Below, in pieces: positions 1 to 9,072 of a DNA stretch of 64,000 nucleotides. Position 1 is the first letter of the stretch, and every line of letters begins with the position of its first letter. The position numbers were made by a program, and so were the translations under genes. This DNA comes from Streptomyces sp. V4I2 (GTDB taxonomy: Bacteria > Actinomycetota > Actinomycetes > Streptomycetales > Streptomycetaceae), in assembly GCF_030817655.1 (NCBI RefSeq), contig NZ_JAUSZM010000003.1:806001-870000 (forward strand). Direction: 5' to 3'. Under the pieces are notes generated by a model, which saw only the letters and a list, made by a program, of their open reading frames with translations, did no database searches and had not been told where the DNA came from.

Positions 1-279
1 CTCGCGGAAGATCTGCTGGTCCCACGTCAGGACGACGACGCGGCGCCGCGCGACCCGGCGGAGTTCGGCGATTCCGGCCGCCAGGTCGGTCCAGTGGTGG
101 ATGGTGAGCAGCGCCATGACGGCGTCGGCGGCGTCGTCGCACAGTGGGAGACGCTCAGCGACCGCGCGTACGGCCGGCGCGGAACGGGGCGGGCGCTGGG
201 CGAGCATGACGTGACTGGGCTCGACGGCGAGGACCGTCCGCGGCGGCTCGTAGGCGCCGAGCGTGTCATAGACGGCCAT
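1..279 (-). CDS. Class I SAM-dependent methyltransferase, 3' part off the window, apparently lacking its N-terminus
   Basis: The minus strand reads 93 residues from an ATG at 279 to the window edge without a stop. The sequence resembles the middle of a Rossmann-fold methyltransferase: TVLAVEPS (the acidic motif II loop) near residue 16, ERLPLCDDAADAVMALL (motifs III-IV) near 43, HHWTDL near 60 and VARRRVVVLTWD near 76. In relatives a glycine-rich motif I (GAGTG-type) precedes the VAVEPS strand. Here that stretch reads DTLGAYEP and only 9 residues precede it, so the cofactor loop looks degraded and about 40 N-terminal residues are absent. It may be a decayed copy, or the true start may be disguised upstream. 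Family call is from motifs only; the substrate is unknown. Confidence 0.55.
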   Translation of the reverse strand, partial: MAVYDTLGAYEPPRTVLAVEPSHVMLAQRPPRSAPAVRAVAERLPLCDDAADAVMALLTIHHWTDLAAGIAELRRVARRRVVVLTWDQQIFRE

Positions 280-418
280 GCCTGCCAGTATGCCCAGCCG
301 GGCCCCGGCAGCGGGGCGCTTCGTGTGAGGCTGTACTCCTTCCCTCCGCCCCCAATTGGCGCGCATGACACAGGCGTTGACCAGGATCTGACGCAACAGC
401 ACAATGAGGGCGCGCGTG

Positions 419-432
419 TGAGAGCGCTCTCA
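419..432. promoter_or_regulatory. Perfect 14-bp palindrome, LacI-family operator candidate
   Basis: TGAGAGCGCTCTCA is a perfect palindrome centred on CGCG-type symmetry (AGCGCT core), lying 46 nt upstream of the ATG at 478. It has the same AGCGCT core and length as operators of actinobacterial LacI-family sugar regulators such as CebR (TGGGAGCGCTCCCA). This suggests that the downstream exported protein is repressed by a LacI-type regulator and induced by a saccharide. The regulator gene is not in the window. Confidence 0.6.
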
Positions 433-477
433 GTGCCTCCATGTCATTCGCTTCGCCCCACACCTTCGAGGAGACCA

Positions 478-1869
478 ATGACCGGCAGCCCAGGCCCGGG
501 ACTCAGCCGCCGTGCGCTCATCGGGACCGGGCTCGGTGTCGGCGCCGCGGTCTTCACCGCGGCCGGCTCCGGCGCGGCCCTGGCCGCGGAAGGCTCGTCC
601 GTTGGCGCCGGCTCCGCGCAGCGCCGGGCGTACGCCTTCCTCGCCGCCGCCATGGACGCCTATCCGGACCACGGCACCGTCCGGCTGGCCCAGAGCTACA
701 CCGACCAGGCCGGTCTGTTCAGCACGGCGTTCACCTACGACAACGCCCTCGTGATCCTGGCCGCGCTCGCCTCCCGCACCACGGACGGCCGCTCCAGAGC
801 CGTGGCCCTCGGCGACGCGCTTCTCTACGCCCAGGCCCATGACCCCGTGTACGACGACGGCAGGCTGCGCCAGGCCTACAACGTCGGGCCGTACACCTTC
901 TACGACGGTTCGCCGCAGCCGGACGGCTTCGTGCGAGCGGACGGTACGGCCAACGTCGGAACGCAGTTCGGCTTCACCGGCACGGCCGTGGGTGACATGG
1001 CCTGGGCCGCCGTCGCGCTGGGCGCACTCGCCCGCCGGACCGGACAGCGCCGCTTCCTCACGGGTGCCGTGTGGATCGGTGAGTGGATCGAGCGGGTCGG
1101 CCGCACCGACGAACCCCTCGGCGGTTACAAGTTCGGGGTCAACGGGGCCGACGAGAAACTGCCCTTTACCTCGACCGAGCACAACACCGACCTGATCGGC
1201 CTCTTCGGACAGCTCGCCCGGCTCACCGGCGATTCGGTGTGGCTGCAGCGGCGGGCGCGCGCCAAGGCCTTCGTCATGAAGATGTGGGAGCCGTCCGGGG
1301 GCTTCTTCTACACCGGCACCAACGACGGTGTGACGATCAACAAGTCGCCGATCCCCGAGGACACCCAGACCTGGACTCAGCTCGCCCTGTCCTCCCCCGC
1401 CCATTCCGTGTCGCTGGACTGGGCCGCGACCGAACTGGCCGTTCTGGACACGGCCGACCGGCCCAACAGCTCCGTTCCCGCGGGTCAGTCCTACGAAGGC
1501 GTCACCTTCAGCTCGGCCGCCCTCCTGGCGAACGAGGACGCCCCGATCGCGGAGGGCCAGCCCAAGCCGAACCGCAACGGCGTGTGGTTCGAGGGGACGG
1601 CCCACCTCGCACTCGCCCTGCGGAACCGGCACGCCCGCGGAGACGAGACACGCGCCCGGCGGCTGATCGCCTCCATCGAGCGGGCCCAGGACCTCCTGGG
1701 CGGCGACCAGACCATCGGGAGCAAGGCGGTTGCCGAGAGGTCCGGAGTCGTCTCGGCGAGCAGCCCGCTCGACACCGGCTTCGGGTTCGGCTACTACCCC
1801 TACCGGCATGCGGGGGCCACGGCCTGGTACCTGCTGGCAGCGACACGCACCAACCCGCTGCGCGCCTGA
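478..1869 (+). CDS. Tat-exported protein, probable (alpha/alpha)-barrel glycosidase-like
   Basis: 463 residues. The start at 478 is chosen because GAGGAGA lies 4-10 nt upstream and because it places a Tat signal at the N-terminus: SRRALIG at residues 9-15, a hydrophobic glycine/alanine-rich stretch, then an AxA cleavage region near residues 34-38. The open frame upstream of 478 is an extension with no start signal. The mature part is rich in aromatic and Gly motifs (YDNAL, GFTGTAVGDMAWA, EHNTDLIG, GTAHLALAL), with a repeated helical-hairpin feel seen in six-hairpin glycosidases and related lyases. I cannot name the family precisely. The LacI-type palindrome just upstream supports a sugar-related role. 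It acts outside the cell if the Tat signal works. Confidence 0.7.
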   Translation: MTGSPGPGLSRRALIGTGLGVGAAVFTAAGSGAALAAEGSSVGAGSAQRRAYAFLAAAMDAYPDHGTVRLAQSYTDQAGLFSTAFTYDNALVILAALASRTTDGRSRAVALGDALLYAQAHDPVYDDGRLRQAYNVGPYTFYDGSPQPDGFVRADGTANVGTQFGFTGTAVGDMAWAAVALGALARRTGQRRFLTGAVWIGEWIERVGRTDEPLGGYKFGVNGADEKLPFTSTEHNTDLIGLFGQLARLTGDSVWLQRRARAKAFVMKMWEPSGGFFYTGTNDGVTINKSPIPEDTQTWTQLALSSPAHSVSLDWAATELAVLDTADRPNSSVPAGQSYEGVTFSSAALLANEDAPIAEGQPKPNRNGVWFEGTAHLALALRNRHARGDETRARRLIASIERAQDLLGGDQTIGSKAVAERSGVVSASSPLDTGFGFGYYPYRHAGATAWYLLAATRTNPLRA

Positions 1870-2044
1870 ACGAAGCGGTGGCACAGGCAGCACGACGGTC
1901 GAAATGTCGCGTTACGAGTAGCGCGTCCCGGCTTCCTACCGGACTCTTACTCGTCCCCCAACTCCCCTTCTGAGCTGCCCATTTGACCGGTCACCGGGAG
2001 CTGGGTGCCGCGAGATCCCATCGAGGGACCATCGTCATGGCTAC

Positions 2045-2063
2045 TTAGGTTTGCCTACACTCA
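2045..2063. promoter_or_regulatory. Iron-box-like site (DmdR/IdeR type), imperfect
   Basis: TTAGGTTTGCCTACACTCA starts 70 nt upstream of the efeUO start. Its left half matches the TTAGGTTAG...CCTAA consensus bound by iron-dependent DtxR-family repressors (DmdR1 in Streptomyces, IdeR in mycobacteria); the right half is degenerate. The position ahead of an iron-uptake operon makes iron repression plausible. The match alone is not conclusive. Confidence 0.5.
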
Positions 2064-2114
2064 GCCCGCCCTGGCACGTGATCGTACCGGGGCGTGCCTG
2101 AGAGGAGTTCCCCG

Positions 2115-4184
2115 GTGTGGGACAACGCGCTCCCGAGCTTCCTGATCGGCCTGCGTGAGGGCCTGGAAGCCGGCCTGGTCGTCTCTGTTCTGGTGGCCAC
2201 CCTCGTCCGCTCCGGCCACCGCTCCCGGCTGCCGCACGTGTGGACCGGGGTCCTCGCCGCGGTGGGGCTGTCGATGGGGTTCGGCGCGGTGCTGACGTTC
2301 ACCTCGGCCGGCCTGTCCGGGCAGGCGCAGGAGGCGTTCAGCGGTGCGCTCAGCGTGGTCGCGGTCGCCTTCGTCACCGCCATGGTGTTCTGGATGCGCC
2401 GGTCAGCGCGGAGTTTCTCCGGTGAGATCAAGGAGAAGGTCACCGCGGCGCTGGGCATGGGCTCGGGCGTGCTGGTCGTCACCTCGTTCCTCGCCGTCGG
2501 CCGCGAGGGGCTGGAGACCGCCCTGTTCCTGTGGACCACGGGACAGACGGCCTGCGAGTCCGCCGGCCCGCTCGTCGGTGCGGGGGCGGGCCTGCTGCTG
2601 GCCACCGTCGTCTGCTGGGGCCTGTACCGGCGGGTGCTGCACCTCAACCTGACCCGGTTCTTCAACTACACCGGTGCCGCACTGATCGTGATCGCGTCCG
2701 GGGTGCTCGGCTACGGGTTGCGCGATCTGCAGGAGGGCGGAGTGCTGCCGGGGGCGACGGCGTACGCCTTCGACCTGTCGGCCGGCATCGATTCCGGCTC
2801 CTGGTACGCCACCTTGCTCAGCGGCACACTCAACCTGACGCCGCAGATGACGTGGCTTCAGGTGATGGCCTACGGCGCGTATCTCGTCGTGGTGATGACG
2901 CTGTTCGTCCGCGGAGTGCGCGGCACGGACGCGCCCGTCGCCGCCCCGCCCGTAGCGGCGGCGCCTGCCTCCGCGTCCGTGGCCGATCCGGCCGCCCCTC
3001 GTCCCGCCGCCGCCTGCGGGCGACGCCTGCCCCGGTGGGTCCTACCGGTGGCCGCGCTCGCCGCTCCCTCGCTGATCGCGGGCGTCCTGGTGGCGGTCGG
3101 CGACTCGAAGCCCGCCTCCGCGGCCACCGTCACCGTCTCCGCCGCGCACTGCGGCAAGGGATTCACCACGCCCAAGCCCGGACGGCAGTCCTTCCAGGTG
3201 CGCAACAGCGGCAGCCGTACCGTCGAGGCGTACCTGATCGACCCGGCCACGGCGGCCGTCTACGGCGAGGCCGAGGGCATCGCGCCCGGCACGACCCGCA
3301 CCCTGATCGCCACGATCGGCGGCGGGAGTTACGCCTGGCGCTGCGTGCCGACCAGCGGGCAGGCCGTCACCTCCGCGGCGGTCCGGGTCACGGGCGGCGG
3401 CACGGTGAGAGCCGTACTGCCCGTCTCCGAGAAGGATCTCGCAGCGCCGCTCGCCTCCTACCGCGCTTACGTACAAAGGGGTCTGGCCCTCCTGCTGACC
3501 AGAACCCGGACCCTGCAAGACGACATCGAGGCCGGCCGGCTCGACCGGGCGCGCAGGGACTGGCTGCCCGCACACGAGCAGTACGCCTCGCTCGGCGCCG
3601 CCTACGGCACGTTCGGGGACTTCGACGCGGAGATCAACGGGACGACGGCCGGACTGCCCGACGGGGTGAAGGACTCCGGCTTCACCGGTTTCCACCGGGT
3701 CGAGTACGGCCTGTGGCACGGCGAGCCGGCCGGCTCGCTCGCCCGGGCCGCGCGGCAGCTCACCGCCGACGTGGCCGCCCTGCGGAAGGACTTCCCCCAC
3801 CAGGACTTCGACCCGGGCGACCTGCCGCTGCGCACCCACGAGATCCTGGAGGGCACCCTCCAGCAGGAGCTGACCGGTGCCACCGAATACGGCAGCGGCA
3901 CGGGTCTGGCGACCGCCGAGGCCGACATCAAGGGCACCCGGGAACTGCTCGGCCTCCTGCGCCCCCTGATCGACAAGCGTGACCCCAAGGTCTCCCCCGC
4001 GGTGGGCAGTTGGCTGCGCCGCACCGAGCGGCTGGTGCTCTCCGCCCGTCGCGGTGACGGGAGGTGGACGCCGGTCGGTGAACTCCCCGCCGCCACCCGC
4101 CAGAAGCTCGACGGCGCGATGGGTCAACTGCTGGAGGAACTCGCCCCGATTCCCGACCTGTTGGAGATCCGCAAGTCAGCCTGA
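2115..4184 (+). CDS. efeU: EfeU-EfeO fusion: FTR1-type iron permease joined to periplasmic-type EfeO
   Basis: 689 residues from a GTG at 2115, preceded by AGAGGAG with 7-nt spacing; an in-frame GTG at 2094 has no such site. Residues 1-270 are an FTR1/OFeT permease: [10 protein letters not shown] near residue 12 and [12 protein letters not shown] near 130 are the two RExxE-type iron-binding motifs, and about seven membrane spans are visible. A Pro/Ala-rich linker (270-302) leads to another membrane segment (305-328), then a cupredoxin-like domain (about 340-430) and an imelysin/M75 domain (440-685) with the HxxE motif in [10 protein letters not shown]. In E. coli EfeU and EfeO are separate proteins; here one chain carries both, so the EfeO part would be tethered to the outer membrane face. 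It forms an operon with efeB downstream and sits behind an iron-box-like site. Confidence 0.88.
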   Translation: MWDNALPSFLIGLREGLEAGLVVSVLVATLVRSGHRSRLPHVWTGVLAAVGLSMGFGAVLTFTSAGLSGQAQEAFSGALSVVAVAFVTAMVFWMRRSARSFSGEIKEKVTAALGMGSGVLVVTSFLAVGREGLETALFLWTTGQTACESAGPLVGAGAGLLLATVVCWGLYRRVLHLNLTRFFNYTGAALIVIASGVLGYGLRDLQEGGVLPGATAYAFDLSAGIDSGSWYATLLSGTLNLTPQMTWLQVMAYGAYLVVVMTLFVRGVRGTDAPVAAPPVAAAPASASVADPAAPRPAAACGRRLPRWVLPVAALAAPSLIAGVLVAVGDSKPASAATVTVSAAHCGKGFTTPKPGRQSFQVRNSGSRTVEAYLIDPATAAVYGEAEGIAPGTTRTLIATIGGGSYAWRCVPTSGQAVTSAAVRVTGGGTVRAVLPVSEKDLAAPLASYRAYVQRGLALLLTRTRTLQDDIEAGRLDRARRDWLPAHEQYASLGAAYGTFGDFDAEINGTTAGLPDGVKDSGFTGFHRVEYGLWHGEPAGSLARAARQLTADVAALRKDFPHQDFDPGDLPLRTHEILEGTLQQELTGATEYGSGTGLATAEADIKGTRELLGLLRPLIDKRDPKVSPAVGSWLRRTERLVLSARRGDGRWTPVGELPAATRQKLDGAMGQLLEELAPIPDLLEIRKSA

Positions 4185-4248
4185 ACACCCTTGCGCCTCA
4201 CCACCGCCGCACCGCCGCACGCCGCACCACCAGGAAAGGACCATCCCG

Positions 4249-5538
4249 ATGACGCCCCAGCAGCCGGGCCCCGAAGGAGGTCACGAGGGTGTCCGCCCCG
4301 CGGGCCGTCGTACGTTCGTCAGGACCGCACTCGGAATCGGCGCGGCCGGAGCGGCGCTGGCCGGAGCCGGGTTCGCCGGTGCGGAGCTCACCGGCGGGCG
4401 TGCCGACGCGGCGGAAGGCGTCACCACGGACGGCGACAAGGTGCCGTTCCACGGCGTGCACCAGGCCGGGATCACCACCTTTCAGCAGACCGCCGCCGCC
4501 TTCGTCTCCTTCGACGTCGTCGCCGACAACCGCGCCGAACTCACCGACCTGCTGCGCACCCTCACCGCGCGGGCCCGGTTCCTGACCGCCGGCGGCACCC
4601 CCGAGGACCTGGGCGTGGGCGCGCCGCCGTCCGACAGCGGCATCCTCGGCCCGGACCTCCCGGCCGACGGTCTGACCGTCACCGTGGGCCTGGGTTCCTC
4701 GCTCTTCGACGACCGCTACGGTATCGCCGCCGCCAAGCCACGGCGCCTCACGCCGATGCGCACCTTCCCCAACGACGACCTCGACGCGGGCCAGTGCCAC
4801 GGCGACCTGTCCCTCCAGATCTGCGCGGGCCACTCGGACACCGTGCTGCACGCGTTGCGTGACATCGCCCGGCACACCCGCGGCGCCATGCAGGTCAAGT
4901 GGCGTATCGACGGCTTCCAGAACCCCTCACGTCCGTCCGGCAGCCAACGCAACCTCCTCGGCTTCAAGGACGGCATCGTCAACCCCGACACCGCCTCCGC
5001 CCGCGAGATGAACAAGCTGGTCTGGGTCGCCGAGGCCGACGGTGAGCCGTCCTGGACGGTCGGTGGCAGCTACCAGGTGATCCGGATCATCCGGATGCGT
5101 GTCGAGTTCTGGGACCGGGTCTCGCTCACCGAGCAGGAGCAGATGATCGGCAGGCGGCGGGACACCGGCGCCCCGCTCGACGGTGCCCGGGAGACCGACG
5201 CGCCCCACTACGCCAAGGATCCGCACGGCCGGGCGATCCCGCTCGACGCCCACATCCGCCTCGCGAATCCGCGTACCGCGAAGTCGGACTCCTCACGCAT
5301 CCTGCGCCGCGGCTACAACTACGACCGCGGCATCGACCAGGTCGGCGACCTCGACATGGGGCTGGTGTTCTGCTGCTACCAGCAGGACGTGGCCCGCCAG
5401 TTCGAGGCCACCCAGGAACGGCTCGTCGACGAACCCCTGGTCGACTACATCACTCCCACCGGCGGCGGGTACTTCTTCGCCCTCCCCGGCGTACGCGACC
5501 GATCCGACTGGCTCGGACGCGCCCTGCTGTACGGGTGA
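4249..5538 (+). CDS. efeB: EfeB, Tat-exported DyP-type haem peroxidase of the Efe iron system
   Basis: 429 residues from an ATG at 4249 with AGGAAAGGA upstream, 64 nt after the EfeU-EfeO stop, so co-transcribed. The N-terminus carries a Tat signal ([13 protein letters not shown], residues 18-30) followed by an Ala/Gly-rich hydrophobic stretch. The DyP signature GFKDG lies near residue 240, and the conserved DAHIRLANP segment supplies the likely proximal haem His near residue 333. EfeB proteins oxidise ferrous iron or act on haem outside the membrane and hand iron to EfeO/EfeU. Sequence length and motifs are typical; no truncation is seen. Regulation by iron through the upstream site is inferred. 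Confidence 0.93.
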   Translation: MTPQQPGPEGGHEGVRPAGRRTFVRTALGIGAAGAALAGAGFAGAELTGGRADAAEGVTTDGDKVPFHGVHQAGITTFQQTAAAFVSFDVVADNRAELTDLLRTLTARARFLTAGGTPEDLGVGAPPSDSGILGPDLPADGLTVTVGLGSSLFDDRYGIAAAKPRRLTPMRTFPNDDLDAGQCHGDLSLQICAGHSDTVLHALRDIARHTRGAMQVKWRIDGFQNPSRPSGSQRNLLGFKDGIVNPDTASAREMNKLVWVAEADGEPSWTVGGSYQVIRIIRMRVEFWDRVSLTEQEQMIGRRRDTGAPLDGARETDAPHYAKDPHGRAIPLDAHIRLANPRTAKSDSSRILRRGYNYDRGIDQVGDLDMGLVFCCYQQDVARQFEATQERLVDEPLVDYITPTGGGYFFALPGVRDRSDWLGRALLYG

Positions 5539-5547
5539 ACACCGGGA

Positions 5548-5566
5548 CCGGGCGAGGCACGCCCGG
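5548..5566. terminator. Short GC hairpin downstream of efeB
   Basis: CCGGGCG (5548-5554) and CGCCCGG (5560-5566) form a perfect 7-bp stem around a 5-nt loop, 10 nt after the efeB stop. There is no T tract, so termination is plausible for a high-GC genome but unproven. The remaining 200 nt to the next gene contain no convincing coding sequence. Confidence 0.35.
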
Positions 5567-5767
5567 GCCGGTCCGCGGTTCGTCGCATCAACGGTCGGTT
5601 CGGCGAGCCGGCTCGCTGTTCGCGGTCGAAGGCGACGGGGTCGAAGGCCGGGTCGGCCATCGCGGTGTCCGGCGGCATGGTGAGGACGATGAATCGGGTA
5701 CCGCCGGGCCGACGATCGTCGCGCAGGACCGCGCCGGCTTCGCGGTGAACTCCCCGCTGATTCCCTA

Positions 5768-6487
5768 TCAGCCTTCCACGCCGGTGGCGCCATGGGCGGA
5801 TCCGACCGGCTTCGACTCCGGTGAGCCTCGCTGCCTGAGGTAGATCGACAGCACCGCCATCGAGGCGACGGCCAGCAGTTCGGACTGCCAGTTCTGCAGC
5901 GTACGGTTCCAGAAGTCCGCGGCGCCCAGGTACTGGGACCAGCTGATCGGGGCCTGGAGCTGCCTCAACTGCTGTTCGTTGTAGGCGGCCACGCCGGTGA
6001 TCGACTGGACCAGCCAGGACAGCAGGAAGATCGCCCCCATCACCAGCAGCAGAGAGTGCGAATAGACCGCGCGCCGCCATCCGCCGACCCGGGCCCATGC
6101 GGGCGCGCCCTCCTTGGCGTACTTGCCGACCAGTTGCTGCTTGTCGGACTCGGTGCCGCCCTTGTGCAGTTCCTTGGACTCCGGGGACCCCCGCTGCACC
6201 AGCCAGACGGTCACACCGATGAAGAGGAAGAACTGGAGATACTCCGACTGCCAGTTCTCCGCCACGTCGACCGCGAAGTCGGACGACGTCAGATACTCGG
6301 CGAGACTGATCGGCCGCAGCTGGTCGGCGACCAACTGGTTGTTGAAGTCGGCGTGCCCGGCGATCGCCTGCCCGGCCAGGGCCAGCAGGAACGTGACGGT
6401 GAAGAACAGGCCGAGCCCGTTGTCCCGCACGAAGCCCCGCAGGCCACGGTGTTCGGGGGGCGTGGTGCGGGACGAGTGCTGGGTCAT
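5768..6487 (-). CDS. DUF6766-like four-span membrane protein
   Basis: 239 residues from an ATG at 6487 that overlaps the stop of the 27-residue gene upstream (ATGA). Hydrophobic spans are visible at about 27-45 (FFTVTFLLALAGQAIAG), 86-100 (FFLFIGVTVWLVQRGSPESK), 140-160 (LLLVMGAIFLLSWL) and 200-220. The pattern span, W-Q-S-E-x-L, span, Q-R-G-S-P-E-S-K occurs twice, so the protein is an internal duplication of a two-span unit. This matches a family of uncharacterised membrane proteins found in many soil bacteria (DUF6766, from memory). Function unknown. It is the last gene of a three-gene leftward operon with a lipoprotein and a tiny membrane peptide. Confidence 0.75.
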   Translation of the reverse strand: MTQHSSRTTPPEHRGLRGFVRDNGLGLFFTVTFLLALAGQAIAGHADFNNQLVADQLRPISLAEYLTSSDFAVDVAENWQSEYLQFFLFIGVTVWLVQRGSPESKELHKGGTESDKQQLVGKYAKEGAPAWARVGGWRRAVYSHSLLLVMGAIFLLSWLVQSITGVAAYNEQQLRQLQAPISWSQYLGAADFWNRTLQNWQSELLAVASMAVLSIYLRQRGSPESKPVGSAHGATGVEG

Positions 6488-6567
6488 CGCTGCATCAGTC
6501 CCACCGCGGCGAGGTAGGCGAGGCCGACCGCGATGATCAGGACGACCGTGGTGAACATGACTCTCAT
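6484..6567 (-). CDS. 27-residue single-span membrane peptide
   Basis: A short reading frame between the lipoprotein and the DUF6766-like gene, starting with ATG at 6567. It encodes MRVMFTTVVLIIAVGLAYLA followed by AVGLMQR, i.e. a short start, one transmembrane helix and a basic end. Its stop overlaps the next start (ATGA), and its own start lies 3 nt after the lipoprotein stop, so all three genes look translationally coupled. Small peptides of this type can stabilise a larger membrane partner, as KdpF does, which would be the DUF6766-like protein here. That role is inferred from position only. Confidence 0.6.
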   Translation of the reverse strand: MRVMFTTVVLIIAVGLAYLAAVGLMQR

Positions 6568-6570
6568 GGC

Positions 6571-6978
6571 TCACCCGCCCTTGACACGGCACTGGTAGGG
6601 CTGTTCCGGCCGCGGGCTGCACCCGGCGGCCACGACCTTCCACCCGGCGGCGAAACGGGAGAGGAACAGCGTGTCCGTGGCGAGCACCGCCCGCGCCTGG
6701 TTGCCGTAGACGTCCACCACGCGCACGGCACCACCCGAGGCCAGTGATTCCTCACTCAGCGCCTTCGCGCACGGGCTGCCGGCCGACTGCTCCAACTCCT
6801 CCACGGTTCCGGGCGCGAGGGCCGTGCACATGCGGCCGTACGCGCCCGCGGCGACCGCCTTCTCGAACGCGACCGCGGCGTCCCGCACCTCGTCGCGCCG
6901 CTCCGACACCGTGCCGCATGCGCTCACCGCGCCGGCAAGGACGACGGTGACGGCCACCCGGCCCGCTCGTCCGGTCAT
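6571..6978 (-). CDS. Small predicted lipoprotein, first gene of a three-gene operon
   Basis: 135 residues from an ATG at 6978, preceded by GGAGGTG. The N-terminus is basic (MTGRAGR), then hydrophobic, and ends in VSAC near residue 21, a lipobox, so the protein is probably anchored on the outer membrane face. The mature part resembles small actinobacterial lipoproteins with an NTF2-like feel: an initial helix (DAAVAFEKAVAAGAYGRMC), a proline break and a C-terminal strand region ending in two Cys. There are three Cys after the lipid-anchor Cys, of which two could pair. No known function. It is tightly coupled to the membrane peptide and the DUF6766-like gene downstream. Confidence 0.75.
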   Translation of the reverse strand: MTGRAGRVAVTVVLAGAVSACGTVSERRDEVRDAAVAFEKAVAAGAYGRMCTALAPGTVEELEQSAGSPCAKALSEESLASGGAVRVVDVYGNQARAVLATDTLFLSRFAAGWKVVAAGCSPRPEQPYQCRVKGG

Positions 6979-7146
6979 CCACGCACCTCCGCACCGGCAC
7001 GCCAACCCGGCCTGCCACCGGCAGTAGACAGCAAAGTACATCCCCCGAACGGCTTCCACGCCCACCGTTACCCCACCCGGCCGACCTGGCCGTCTCAGTG
7101 GCGAACAAGGTGGTTTACATCCCGGAGAATTGGTGAGGCGCGCGGA

Positions 7147-8247
7147 ATGCTGTCTTCCCCCACAACAGCCTTGACTCCAGTAACACGCGTCGGGAGCGCC
7201 CCCGCGCCGACGAAGCAGCGCGACTCGTTCTTCGACAACGCCAAGTACCTGGCGATCGTGCTGGTGGCGATGGGGCACGCCTGGGAGCCGCTGCGCTCCG
7301 ACAGCCGCACCGTCACCGCGCTCTACACGCTCGTCTACGCCTTCCACATGCCGGCGTTCATCGTCATCTCGGGGTACTTCTCGCGTGGCTTCGACGCGAG
7401 CCCGGAGAAGATCAAGCGCCTGATCACCGGTGTGGTCGTCCCCTACGTCGTCTTCGAGACGGCGTACACGCTCTTCACGCGGTGGACCGACGACGTTCCG
7501 GACCGGCCGGTCACCCTGCTGGACCCGCTCTATCTGACGTGGTTCCTGGCGGCGCTGTTCATCTGGCGGCTGACCACGCCCCTTTGGAAGAGCGTGCGCC
7601 ATCCGCTGCCGCTCGCGCTCGGCATCGCGGCGCTGGCGACGCTGTCACCGTCCATCGGCAGCGACCTCGACCTGCAGCGCACTCTGCAGTTCCTGCCGTA
7701 CTTCGTGCTCGGTCTGTGCCTGAAGCCCGAGCACTTCCGGCTGGTACGGCGACGTGAGGCGCGCGTCCTGGCCGTGCCGGTCTTCGCGTGCGCTCTCGCC
7801 GTGGCGTACTGGGCCGTCCCGCGGATGGACTACGCCTGGTTCTTCCACCGTGCCAGTGCCCAGGAACTCGGTGTGCCCGCGTGGTACGGACCCCTCATGA
7901 CGCTGGCTCTCTTCGGCTGCTCCCTGACTCTGGTCGCCTGTTTCCTCGCCTGGGTGCCCGGGCGCCGGACGTGGTTCACCGCGCTGGGCGCGGGCACGCT
8001 GTACGGCTATCTGCTGCACGGCTTCGTGGTCCAGGCCGCCAATCACTGGCACTGGTCCCGCCTCGACTGGACCCACCGGCCGCTCGGCGAGATCGCCGTC
8101 ACCCTCGTCGCCGGCGCGGTCGTCACCGCGCTGTGCACCCCGCCCGTCCGCCGGGTCTTCCGAGGCGTGATGGAGCCGACGATGGCGTGGGCGTTCCGGC
8201 GGGATCCGAACGCAGGGGTCGCCCGGGCCCGCGCCGGGACGGGGTGA
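7147..8247 (+). CDS. Acyltransferase-3 family membrane protein (fucose 4-O-acetylase-like)
   Basis: 366 residues with about ten hydrophobic spans. FFDNAKYLAIVLVAMGHAW at residues 28-46 is the first-helix motif of acyltransferase-3 proteins, with the conserved His in MGHAW; FHMPAFIVISGYFSRG near 68 is the second conserved block. The length and the early cytosolic tail fit the fucose 4-O-acetylase/YcfS-like branch rather than the longer OafA type. Such enzymes O-acylate surface glycans or lipids using an acyl-CoA. Its stop abuts, head to head, the stop of the hypothetical gene at 8248, which pairs with a glycosyltransferase, so a shared role in cell-envelope glycan decoration is plausible but inferred. 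Confidence 0.85.
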   Translation: MLSSPTTALTPVTRVGSAPAPTKQRDSFFDNAKYLAIVLVAMGHAWEPLRSDSRTVTALYTLVYAFHMPAFIVISGYFSRGFDASPEKIKRLITGVVVPYVVFETAYTLFTRWTDDVPDRPVTLLDPLYLTWFLAALFIWRLTTPLWKSVRHPLPLALGIAALATLSPSIGSDLDLQRTLQFLPYFVLGLCLKPEHFRLVRRREARVLAVPVFACALAVAYWAVPRMDYAWFFHRASAQELGVPAWYGPLMTLALFGCSLTLVACFLAWVPGRRTWFTALGAGTLYGYLLHGFVVQAANHWHWSRLDWTHRPLGEIAVTLVAGAVVTALCTPPVRRVFRGVMEPTMAWAFRRDPNAGVARARAGTG

Positions 8248-9072
8248 TCACACCACGCCCGTCCTCACCTCCACGGAGAGGTCGTTGTCGACCGTGTAGT
8301 AGGGGCGCAGGACGGCGCCGTCGACCGTGGCCGTCGGGTAGACGTACACATCCTTGCGGTCTGCCACGTCGTCCAGGAGTCGGGCGATCCGGATGGCAGG
8401 TGCTTGTACGGCGGGCTCGACGAAGGCGTTCCAGACGCCGCTTTCGGTGCCCGTCGCTGCGGCCAGCTCGCCGTGGTCGACCGTGAAGGAGAAGCCTCGG
8501 CCGTCCTGTGCTACCTCAGGCTCCAGGGTGAGGACGGTGCCACTACTGCCCCGTCGGCGCAGGCGCACGACGGCGCCCTCCTGGAACGTGGCGCCGTGCA
8601 GACGTGCGTCGACGGTCATCGATCGGTCGGTGAGATCGAGGGCACCGACCTCCGCGTGGGCGGGGCGCAGCCAGGCCCGTACGGCGAGATAGCCGTCCAG
8701 GGTGGCGTACGGAATACGGACGGCCAGCGGAGTCTGCCGGTCAGGCGGGTGTCCGTCGACGAGGGTCCGCAGGTCGCGCGGGCCCGGACGCAGACGCTGC
8801 CGCCCGGAACCCGGTTCCGGGATCAGGTACACGTCCCAGCGGCCCTCCGTGAGAACGGGCTGCGGCCCGAGGACGACGCGTTGGCGACCGTCGTCGACGG
8901 GTTCCAGGTCGAGGAGGTGGAGGTCCTTCTCGGGCTGTCCCTTCTTCGGGCGCAGCCGCAGCAGCAGCTGCTGCCCCGGGGCCGAGCCCGGCGGGAGGTC
9001 GAAGGTGATCCGGCCGTCCGCATCCACCACGCAGGCAACGCGTGGCGGCTCCCTGTGCTGTTCCACGCTCAC
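8248..9072 (-). CDS. Uncharacterised beta-rich protein coupled to a glycosyltransferase
   Basis: 274 residues, start ATG at 9072 overlapping the glycosyltransferase stop (ATGA), so the two are translated together. No signal peptide or membrane span is visible. The sequence is rich in short beta-strand-like segments with alternating Arg/Leu (VVRLRRRG, LLLRLRPKKG, RITFDLPPG) and contains two similar halves, suggesting immunoglobulin-like or sugar-binding modules. Proteins of this kind sit beside GT4 genes in Streptomyces and are often labelled transferase without experimental support. I do not assign an activity. A role as an accessory factor for the glycosyltransferase is the best inference. 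Confidence 0.6.
   Translation of the reverse strand: MSVEQHREPPRVACVVDADGRITFDLPPGSAPGQQLLLRLRPKKGQPEKDLHLLDLEPVDDGRQRVVLGPQPVLTEGRWDVYLIPEPGSGRQRLRPGPRDLRTLVDGHPPDRQTPLAVRIPYATLDGYLAVRAWLRPAHAEVGALDLTDRSMTVDARLHGATFQEGAVVRLRRRGSSGTVLTLEPEVAQDGRGFSFTVDHGELAAATGTESGVWNAFVEPAVQAPAIRIARLLDDVADRKDVYVYPTATVDGAVLRPYYTVDNDLSVEVRTGVV

Noticed and set aside
94..477. Possible 128-codon extension of the Tat protein upstream
   Set aside because: The methyltransferase fragment lies on the opposite strand here, the extension has no signal for translation, and it would bury the Tat signal inside the protein.
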